From positions 1-14,207 of the forward strand of contig CALLKB010000063.1 of NCBI GenBank assembly GCA_938008575.1: 14,207 bases of DNA, read 5' to 3'. The notes beneath the pieces are model-generated. The model did no database searches. It saw only the letters and a program-made list of their open reading frames with translations, and had not been told where the DNA came from. The first letter of the stretch is position 1. Each line of letters begins with the position of its first letter. This stretch comes from an uncultured Cytophagaceae bacterium. GTDB taxonomy: Bacteria > Bacteroidota > Bacteroidia > Cytophagales > Spirosomataceae. The translations under genes were made by a program, and so were the position numbers. Of this stretch, positions 8,739-14,207 are shown one piece after another.

Positions 8739-9977
8739 TTATACTTTTGGTGGTCTTTTCTTCCAGACCTTCTTCTTACCTTTAAATCCACCTCCACCAC
8801 TTGGCTTGAATGTCTTCGCCTCGCCTGGATTGTAAGCAGGCGTTTCGCCAAATTCCTCCGGAACGGGTGATTTCGTTACTTCCTTTTCCAAAAGTCGTTC
8901 GATAGCTGCAAATTTACGCTGCTCCGCTTCCGTAATCAAGGTATATGCCGTTCCTTTCGTTTGAGCACGTGCCGTACGGCCTATACGATGAATATAATCC
9001 TCCCCGTCGTTCGGCACATCGTAATTGATAACTAATTCGATTTCATCGATGTCAATTCCCCGACTCAAAATATCGGTAGCCACCAAGATTTTCGTTTTCT
9101 TATTTCGAAAATCTTGCAATACTTGCTCGCGTACGTCTTGTTCCAAATCGGAATGAATTTCTTCTACCGAGAAACGAGCACGCTTTAAATCAGACGTTAA
9201 GGATTTTACATTCTGCTTCCGAGAACAGAATACAATGACGCGGGTATAATCTTGGCGCTTCAATAAATGTTTAACCAACGCACTTTTTTGCTTTTCATAC
9301 ACCACAAAAGCCTCTTGTACGATGGCCTCAGGGGGTTTAGAAACCGCAATCGTTACTTCGACAGGGTCCTGCATTAATTTACGAGCGAGGTCACGCATTT
9401 TAGGTGGCATCGTCGCAGAGAATAATAGGTTTTGACGCTCCTTGGGTAAATATCCCGTAATCTTCATCAAATCATCGTGAAAACCCATGTCCAACATGCG
9501 ATCCGCCTCGTCCAAGACCAAATACTTCACATGCTTCAAGTCGACATAACCCATATTCAAATGGGCAATCATGCGACCTGGTGTACAAACGACCAATTCA
9601 ACCCCAGAGGTTAAAGCCGTCTTTTCTGTCGTAAAGGAATTTCCATCACCACCGCCATATACGGGCATGCAACTCACATTGGTAAAATAGCCTAAACCCT
9701 CCATGTTCCCAGCAATTTGAACAGCTAGTTCACGTGTAGGGACAATGATCAATGCATTAATGTGATTTTCGGAATGTTCTTCCGTCAATAGTTTATGGAT
9801 AATCGGCAACAAAAATGCCGCCGTTTTTCCCGTACCAGTCTGAGCCGATGCTAGAACATCGCGTCCGGCTAAAATTGGCTTCATCACCTGTTCTTGGACA
9901 GGTGTGGCCGTCTTATAGCCCATGGATTCGATCCCCTCTAATAATTTTTCGGCTAAGCCTAGTTCTCTGAATGTCAA
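8739..9977 (-). CDS. DEAD-box RNA helicase, RhlE-like (TTG start)
   Basis: This is an ATP-dependent RNA helicase likely to act in ribosome assembly or RNA turnover. The 412-residue protein has the full motif set: Q motif (Phe3, Gln28 in ATPVQEQ), I AQTGTGKT (45-52), Ia PTREL (80-84), Ib TPGR (132-135), II DEAD (156-159), III SAT (187-189), IV VIVFCSRK (247-254), V ATDILSRGIDI (300-310) and VI HRIGRTARA (330-338). The tail after about residue 385 is Gly/Lys-rich and basic, a likely RNA-binding extension. The order of motifs and short tail resemble RhlE; the exact subfamily is not certain. The start is TTG at 9977 (MTFRELGL): the frame is open upstream to a stop at 10002-10004 but holds no ATG. 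It may be read through from gmhA. Confidence 0.95.
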   Translation of the reverse strand: MTFRELGLAEKLLEGIESMGYKTATPVQEQVMKPILAGRDVLASAQTGTGKTAAFLLPIIHKLLTEEHSENHINALIIVPTRELAVQIAGNMEGLGYFTNVSCMPVYGGGDGNSFTTEKTALTSGVELVVCTPGRMIAHLNMGYVDLKHVKYLVLDEADRMLDMGFHDDLMKITGYLPKERQNLLFSATMPPKMRDLARKLMQDPVEVTIAVSKPPEAIVQEAFVVYEKQKSALVKHLLKRQDYTRVIVFCSRKQNVKSLTSDLKRARFSVEEIHSDLEQDVREQVLQDFRNKKTKILVATDILSRGIDIDEIELVINYDVPNDGEDYIHRIGRTARAQTKGTAYTLITEAEQRKFAAIERLLEKEVTKSPVPEEFGETPAYNPGEAKTFKPSGGGGFKGKKKVWKKRPPKV

Positions 9978-9993
9978 AATGTTTTTGTTTGTA

Positions 9994-10021
9994 GATAGTC
10001 GCTAGTCACTAGTCGCTAGTC
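9994..10021. repeat. Heptamer tandem repeat, GACTAGY type, 4 units
   Basis: Four contiguous 7-base units read on the minus strand as GACTAGC, GACTAGT, GACTAGC and GACTATC. Only the seventh position varies in the first three units; the fourth has one extra change. Each of the first three units holds a TAG stop on the minus strand and, through the CTAG palindrome, also one on the plus strand. The block lies 16 bases upstream of the helicase start codon. Confidence 0.9.
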
Positions 10022-10029
10022 CATGATTT

Positions 10030-10071
10030 CTTACTCTTTACTCTTACCTCTTAACTCTTACTTCTTAACTC
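10030..10071. repeat. Heptamer tandem repeat, GAGTTAA type, 6 units
   Basis: Six contiguous 7-base units read on the minus strand as GAGTTAA, GAAGTAA, GAGTTAA, GAGGTAA, GAGTAAA and GAGTAAG. The minus strand of this block contains no C. Each unit contains TAA. The block begins one base after the gmhA stop codon and is separated from the GACTAGY block by eight bases. I see no terminator hairpin in this gap. Confidence 0.85.
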
Positions 10072-10072
10072 C

Positions 10073-10651
10073 CTAATACCCCATCTCCCTCTCTATCAAC
10101 TGAATCAAAATATGAATCACCTTGATATGAATCTCTTGAATCCGGTCGGCATATCCGAAATGATCAACGCGCACTTCGAAAACATTGTCGAATGCTGCTA
10201 ATTGGCCTCCGTCTTTGCCCGTAAATAAAACTACCGCCATTCCTTTCGCCTGAGCAGCTTTCACCGCTTCAATAATATTGGCTGAATTACCACTCGTTGA
10301 TATACCAAAAAGGACATCTCCCGCATTTCCTAAGCCTTCAATAAACCGAGAAAAGACATAATTATAGCCAAAATCATTACTCACACAGGAAATGTGCGAA
10401 GGGTCTGATATCGCCATCGCAGCCAATGCTGGACGGTTTTCCCGGTAACGTCCCGATAATTCTTCCGCGAAATGCATCGCGTCGCAATGGCTACCACCAT
10501 TTCCACAGGCAATAATCTTTTTGCCTTGTTGGAGCGCACCCACTAAACAATTTGCTGCTTTTTCGATGGATTCTATTTTAGCCGGATTGCTAAAAAACTG
10601 ATCTAAAACCTGTTGGGCTTCCTGAAGATTGGCTTGAATGATATCTTTCAA
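10073..10651 (-). CDS. gmhA: Sedoheptulose 7-phosphate isomerase (TTG start)
   Basis: GmhA converts sedoheptulose 7-phosphate into D-glycero-D-manno-heptose 7-phosphate, the first step towards ADP-heptose for the lipopolysaccharide inner core. The 192-residue protein is a single SIS domain of the usual GmhA length. Motifs are [20 protein letters not shown] (50-69), [20 protein letters not shown] (80-99), [11 protein letters not shown] (116-126), FTGKDGG (143-149) and [17 protein letters not shown] (164-180). His60, Glu64, Gln172 and His180 match the metal-binding and catalytic residues of E. coli GmhA. These features separate it from other SIS isomerases such as KdsD. The start must be TTG at 10651: an in-frame stop lies three codons upstream and no ATG precedes the active site. 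No other heptose gene is nearby. Confidence 0.95.
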   Translation of the reverse strand: MKDIIQANLQEAQQVLDQFFSNPAKIESIEKAANCLVGALQQGKKIIACGNGGSHCDAMHFAEELSGRYRENRPALAAMAISDPSHISCVSNDFGYNYVFSRFIEGLGNAGDVLFGISTSGNSANIIEAVKAAQAKGMAVVLFTGKDGGQLAAFDNVFEVRVDHFGYADRIQEIHIKVIHILIQLIEREMGY

Positions 10652-10664
10652 CTGCGTTTAATTT

Positions 10665-10680
10665 TGCGTAAAGATACGCA
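10665..10680. promoter_or_regulatory. Palindrome overlapping a possible gmhA -7 box
   Basis: A perfect inverted repeat, TGCGTA and TACGCA around a four-base centre, lies in the 33-base gap between gmhA and the second TPM gene. On the minus strand it contains TATCTTTA (10669-10676), one base from the Bacteroidota -7 consensus TAnnTTTG. No clear -33 box is visible upstream. It could be a promoter with an operator-like palindrome, or a weak hairpin ending the lemA operon, although no U-tract follows. Confidence 0.35.
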
Positions 10681-10684
10681 TAAT

Positions 10685-11431
10685 TTAAAAATCCCCACCG
10701 GCTCCGCCTCCACCAAAATCACCACCTCCAAAACCGCCGAAATCAAAGCCTCCACCGCCCGAAGATCCACCCCGGTCATATCCACCGCCTCCTAAGAATA
10801 TCGGAGGGAAAAACATACCGCCTCCACGGGAACCCGGGCCAGATCCTCCACCCTTATTTTTGATGGCACGAATAATATTGATGAGAACGATAACAAGGAA
10901 CACAATTACAAAAACAGGTATCCCAGAAGGCTCGTCGGAACCATCCGACTGGAATTGCCCACTGGCCCGCTGCATCATTTCTGTTGTCGCCGCATCCAAA
11001 CCATTGTAATAATCACCACGTTTGAAATACGGTTTTAGAATTCGATTGATGATTCGTTTGCAAATTGCATCTGGCAATACATCTTCGATCCCACGCCCCG
11101 TGACAATCCGAATTTTCCGATTGTCCATGGATACCAGAATCACAACACCGTTGTTCTTGTCTTTTTGGCCTACACCCCAGCTTTTACCGATCGCCATGGC
11201 ATAATCGTATGGATCAGTATCGCCCGTGGTAGGAACTAAAACAATCGCAAATTGTGTCGATGTAGAATCTGCATAGCCGCGTAATTTCTGCTCCAATTGT
11301 TGGGCTTCATTCGCCTGCAACAAGCCGGCTTGATCAAGCAAATATCCGTTTGGCTTCGCAGGGATATCTTGCCCCCAAAGGGTTGAGGAAAGCAATAAAA
11401 ATCCAATAATTAACTTCAAGCTATTCCCCAT
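10685..11431 (-). CDS. Exported TPM-domain protein, Gly-rich tail
   Basis: This is a TPM-domain protein of the YgcG-like, membrane-anchored type. Its biochemical role is not established, although some family members show phosphatase activity. From the ATG at 11431 it has 248 residues: a signal peptide (MGNSLK, then a hydrophobic stretch to about Trp19-Gly20), a TPM domain at about 30-155 with LLDQAGLL (31-38), NNGVVILVSMDNRKIRIVTG (93-112) and GIEDVLPD (114-121), one membrane segment at about 171-187, and a Gly-rich tail (194-248) with many GGG/GGF runs ending GGDF. In-frame ATGs at 11455 and 11443 are possible, but the 11431 start gives a cleaner signal peptide and an 11-base overlap with the upstream gene. 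Third gene of the lemA set. Confidence 0.85.
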   Translation of the reverse strand: MGNSLKLIIGFLLLSSTLWGQDIPAKPNGYLLDQAGLLQANEAQQLEQKLRGYADSTSTQFAIVLVPTTGDTDPYDYAMAIGKSWGVGQKDKNNGVVILVSMDNRKIRIVTGRGIEDVLPDAICKRIINRILKPYFKRGDYYNGLDAATTEMMQRASGQFQSDGSDEPSGIPVFVIVFLVIVLINIIRAIKNKGGGSGPGSRGGGMFFPPIFLGGGGYDRGGSSGGGGFDFGGFGGGDFGGGGAGGDF

Positions 11432-11846
11432 ACGACAACTCATCCGATAATTCATTCACATCCTCCCGCTGGTACGGAAAATAAATTGCTAAGGCCTCTC
11501 CGATCCGACGAACGCCTAAGGCTAGTCCGGCACCGAATTCTTCCTTCGCTAATAAAGGGCGCATCTCATCGCGAATGGTTTCCCAAAATTCAAGGGGAAC
11601 GTTGGCATCAATTCCTTTGTCCCCGATGATCGAAAATTTACGATCCTTCACGGCTAAATAAACCAATACCCCATTTTGCAAATCGGTTTTTTGCATGCCT
11701 AATTGAAAAAAGAGCACCTTCGATCGCTCGATTGGGTGCCCTTCACAATGACTTTCCACGTGTAAACGAATTTCCCCAGAAGTCTTTTTTTCTGCCTCCT
11801 GGATCGCTTGAATAATTTCCGCCTCGTGTGCCGCGCTTAAATGCAT
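11421..11846 (-). CDS. TPM-domain protein without signal peptide
   Basis: This is a small TPM-domain protein of 141 residues, function unknown. It has no signal peptide or membrane segment, so it is probably cytoplasmic, unlike its neighbour. TPM features include EAEKKTSGEIRLHVE, the strand pattern VLVYLAVKDRKFSIIGDKGI and GAGLALGVRRIGEALAIYFP, with an acidic C-terminal end (EDVNELSDELSYGE). The frame is open to a TTG at 11864, but I chose the ATG at 11846 because it lies right after the lemA stop (one base between them), giving compact coupling. It is the middle gene of lemA-TPM-TPM, and its end overlaps the start of the exported TPM gene. Confidence 0.85.
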   Translation of the reverse strand: MHLSAAHEAEIIQAIQEAEKKTSGEIRLHVESHCEGHPIERSKVLFFQLGMQKTDLQNGVLVYLAVKDRKFSIIGDKGIDANVPLEFWETIRDEMRPLLAKEEFGAGLALGVRRIGEALAIYFPYQREDVNELSDELSYGE

Positions 11847-11847
11847 C

Positions 11848-12441
11848 TTATTTCTTCTCGTCAAAATTTACCTCAGGTGCTTTCTCAGAACCTGCCTCCG
11901 CTTGGAAGAAACCTTTCTCTGTAAAACCAGAGAACGAAGCGATTAAACTGTTCGGAAATGTTACGATTAAGGAATTATATCCTTTGACCGAATCATTAAA
12001 ACGATCACGCTCCTCTTTGATACGATTTTCTGTTCCTTCCAATTGCGCTTGAAGCTCAGAGAAATTCTCCGTTGCTTTCAATTGCGGATAGTTTTCAGCT
12101 ACCACCATCAAACGGGATAATGCGCCTCCTAAGGAAGATTGAGCCGCTTGGTATTTTTGCATATTCTCAGGACTTAAATCCTTTGCATCTAATTTCATTT
12201 GTGTCGCAGAAGCACGGGCTTCAATAACCGCTGTCAAGGTAGATTTCTCAAAGTTCGCAACCCCTTGAACGGTTTTTACCAAATTAGGGATCAAATCCGC
12301 ACGACGCTGATAAGCACTTTGCACATTCGCCCATGAAGCCTTCACTTCTTGGTCACTTGTCGCCATACTGTTACGCGCACCTACACCCCAAAAAATAACT
12401 AAAGCAATTACGCCTAATACAATCCAAATTTTCTTGTTCAT
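11848..12441 (-). CDS. lemA: LemA family membrane protein
   Basis: This is a LemA-family protein of 197 residues, of unknown biochemical function. An N-terminal membrane segment (about 4-22) acts as a signal anchor. The hallmark helix follows: ASWANVQSAYQRRADLIPNL (35-54), then VKTVQGVANFEKSTLTAVIE, and later the conserved segments LMVVAENYPQLKATENFSEL and ENRIKEERDRFNDSVKGYN. The body is all helical. LemA proteins are often encoded beside TPM-domain proteins, as here, which suggests a shared envelope function; that role is inferred only from gene order. The ATG at 12441 is clear, and a good promoter lies upstream. Confidence 0.95.
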   Translation of the reverse strand: MNKKIWIVLGVIALVIFWGVGARNSMATSDQEVKASWANVQSAYQRRADLIPNLVKTVQGVANFEKSTLTAVIEARASATQMKLDAKDLSPENMQKYQAAQSSLGGALSRLMVVAENYPQLKATENFSELQAQLEGTENRIKEERDRFNDSVKGYNSLIVTFPNSLIASFSGFTEKGFFQAEAGSEKAPEVNFDEKK

Positions 12442-12471
12442 CGTTTAAAAAATTAAAGGTTTGTTGTCCGG

Positions 12472-12505
12472 CAAAGGTATAAATAATTCAATATGCCTTG
12501 CCAAT
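12472..12505 (-). promoter_or_regulatory. Bacteroidota-type promoter for lemA operon
   Basis: On the minus strand, TACCTTTG (12479-12472) is an exact match to the Bacteroidota -7 consensus TAnnTTTG, preceded by TTGG (from 12504) about 21 bases upstream as the -33 element. The leader to the lemA ATG is about 30 bases. The 136-base divergent gap 12442-12577 must also hold the ptrB promoter; TAAATTTA and TAACTTG near 12553-12572 are only weak candidates. Confidence 0.6.
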
Positions 12506-12577
12506 TTTTACATCAAAATGCATTTTCGAGGATAAACGTTCCTTTTTCCTCCATAAATTTATTTTTAACTTGTATCC

Positions 12578-14207
12578 ATGTTACAAAATCTACCCAATCC
12601 GCCAAAAGCAAAGCAAGTTCCCAAAGCATTAACAATACATGGCGACGTCCGACAAGATCCCTATTTTTGGCTAAATAACCCCGAAGACCCCGAAGTCATC
12701 GATTACCTAAATCAAGAAAATAGCTATACCGAAAACGTACTCAAACCCACAGAAGCGCTTCAAAACGAATTGTTTGAAGAGATGAAAGGGCGCATGGTGG
12801 CAGATGAACAATCTGTCCCCTACTTCAATGGCAAGGATTGGTTCTACCACCGCTACGAAACGGGCGGCGAGTACCCCATTTATTGTCGGAGGAAAGGCTA
12901 TTTGGATACTCCTGAAGAAATTATCCTTCATGGTAACCAATTAGGAAAAGAAGAGGCCTATTTCGCCGTAGGTGGTTTGGCATTATCCGATAACGAACAA
13001 ATTCTTGCTTATGCAACCGATACGGTGAGTCGGCGGAATTACACCGTTTACTTTAAAAACCTTGCGACGGGCGAATTGCTTCCCGACAAAATTGAAAATA
13101 CGGAAGGTGGTTCTTATGCCTGGTCGGCAGATTCAACGTACTTCTTCTATCTACTTCGCGATCCACAAACTTTATTGGCCTCTAAAGTATTCCGACATAA
13201 ACTAGGCACACCGAGCAGCGAAGATGTTTTGGTCTATGAAGAAAAGAACGAAGAATGCTACATGGGTTTGAGTAGAAGCAAGTCGAAGGAATATATTTTC
13301 TCGGTTTCTAGCCAACAAGGCATTTATTCGGAATACCGGATTTTGAAAACAAATAACCCGACGGGCAATTTCGAAGTTTTTCAACCGGGAGAACGTGGTT
13401 TGGAATATTTCATTGAACATCAAGTAGATCGCTTTTTGATTCGAACAAATCATCAGGATTCGACCAACTTTCAGTTGATGGCTTGTCATGTTGATGGCCC
13501 TACAGACAAATCGGCATGGAAAACTGTAGTAGCGCATCGCCCTGATGTTTTTCTGGAGGATTTCGATGCGACGACAGAATGGATTGCTTTGGAAGTTAAA
13601 ACTAATGGGCTTTCACGAATACAATGGATACAAGGGGAATCGAACGAATTCATCCGCATGGATGAGGAGGTGTTCCAGGTCAATATCGGAATCAATGTGG
13701 ATTACCGCGCTAAAACCCTTCGTTACAATTATACGTCATTGACCTGCCCAAATTCCGTTTTGGAATACGATGGTTCGACAAAAAAATCGACCTTATTAAA
13801 GGAGGACCGTGTCTTAGGCGGTTTTGAAAAAAACGAATATCATTCCGAGCGATTATGGGCTACCGCCCGCGATGGAGTAAAAGTGCCAATTTCCTTGGTA
13901 TACAAAAAAGGCTACCCAAAAGGCCCCTTATTACTCTATGCCTACGGTTCTTATGGATACAGCATGGATCCATATTTTTCATCGAGTCGACTATCACTAT
14001 TAAATCGGGGTTTTGCCTTTGCTATTGCGCACATTCGCGGCGGGCAAGAAATGGGGAGACACTGGTATGAGGATGGAAAAATGATGCGAAAAATGAATAC
14101 GTTCACGGATTTCATCGATTGTGGCAATTATTTGGTCAATACAGGAAAAGTAGAAGCGCATCGCTTATTTGCCCAAGGTGGTTCCGCAGGTGGCATGCTT
14201 ATGGGTG
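12578..14207 (+). CDS. ptrB: Oligopeptidase B, S9A family, 5' part
   Basis: This is a cytoplasmic serine peptidase of the prolyl oligopeptidase family (S9A) that cleaves short peptides after basic residues. 543 codons are visible and the gene runs off the right edge. The N-terminus has the typical DPYFWLNNPEDPEVIDYL and a later EEMKGRM. A beta-propeller region fills about residues 70-410. The catalytic domain shows LYAYGSYGYSMDPYFSSSRL, AHIRGGQEMGRHWYEDGK, NTFTDFID and GGSAGG, in which Ser536 is the nucleophile. The Asp and His of the triad lie beyond the window. The RGG.EMGR..YEDGK pattern favours oligopeptidase B over prolyl oligopeptidase. The start ATG at 12578 matches the family N-terminus and there is no signal peptide. 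The frame is continuous, with no frameshift. Confidence 0.95.
   Translation, partial: MLQNLPNPPKAKQVPKALTIHGDVRQDPYFWLNNPEDPEVIDYLNQENSYTENVLKPTEALQNELFEEMKGRMVADEQSVPYFNGKDWFYHRYETGGEYPIYCRRKGYLDTPEEIILHGNQLGKEEAYFAVGGLALSDNEQILAYATDTVSRRNYTVYFKNLATGELLPDKIENTEGGSYAWSADSTYFFYLLRDPQTLLASKVFRHKLGTPSSEDVLVYEEKNEECYMGLSRSKSKEYIFSVSSQQGIYSEYRILKTNNPTGNFEVFQPGERGLEYFIEHQVDRFLIRTNHQDSTNFQLMACHVDGPTDKSAWKTVVAHRPDVFLEDFDATTEWIALEVKTNGLSRIQWIQGESNEFIRMDEEVFQVNIGINVDYRAKTLRYNYTSLTCPNSVLEYDGSTKKSTLLKEDRVLGGFEKNEYHSERLWATARDGVKVPISLVYKKGYPKGPLLLYAYGSYGYSMDPYFSSSRLSLLNRGFAFAIAHIRGGQEMGRHWYEDGKMMRKMNTFTDFIDCGNYLVNTGKVEAHRLFAQGGSAGGMLMG

Noticed and set aside
9994..10071. CRISPR-like array
   Set aside because: Units are 7 bases and contiguous with no spacers, and no cas genes are present.
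11432..11455. Longer start for the exported TPM protein at 11455
   Set aside because: It adds eight residues (MNYRMSCR) before the signal peptide and a larger overlap with the upstream gene; the 11431 ATG fits better, though the longer form cannot be excluded.
13202..14070. Several short open frames on both strands near the right edge, suggesting a broken gene
   Set aside because: Translating from the ATG at 12578 gives one uninterrupted oligopeptidase B frame to the window end, so these are shadows and there is no frameshift.

Overview
The window reads as an ordinary chromosomal segment of a Bacteroidota bacterium, most likely of the Cytophagales type (inference). The evidence is the gene families, the lack of Shine-Dalgarno sequences before starts, moderate G+C, and an upstream box TACCTTTG that fits the Bacteroidota sigma factor consensus TAnnTTTG. 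It is a core region; I see no phage, transposon, CRISPR array or RNA gene. No gene-free stretch exceeds about 160 bases.

Layout, left to right. (1) Plus strand, 1-1435: the 3' part of rpsB (ribosomal protein S2), then tsf (elongation factor Ts), closed by a strong hairpin terminator. (2) Plus strand, 1544-8699: murD, ftsW, murG, murC, ftsQ and ftsA, tightly packed with two overlaps. This is the second half of the division and cell wall (dcw) cluster. It ends at a terminator where ftsZ would usually follow. (3) Minus strand, 10651 down to 8739: gmhA (heptose for lipopolysaccharide core) and a DEAD-box RNA helicase, separated by two blocks of heptanucleotide tandem repeats. (4) Minus strand, 12441 down to 10685: lemA followed by two TPM-domain genes, an envelope-associated set of unknown biochemical role, with a good promoter in front. 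(5) Plus strand from 12578, running off the right edge: oligopeptidase B (ptrB), divergent from lemA.

The murD-ftsA block makes and exports cell wall precursor. MurC and MurD add the first two amino acids to UDP-MurNAc, MurG makes lipid II, FtsW polymerises it at the septum, FtsQ bridges the divisome and FtsA anchors FtsZ filaments to the membrane.

No clearly new biological system is visible. The points most worth a second look are the heptamer repeat blocks whose units each carry a stop codon, an EF-Ts that lacks the usual TDFV motif, a dcw cluster split at both ends (attached to tsf, missing ftsZ), and three genes with well-supported TTG starts.
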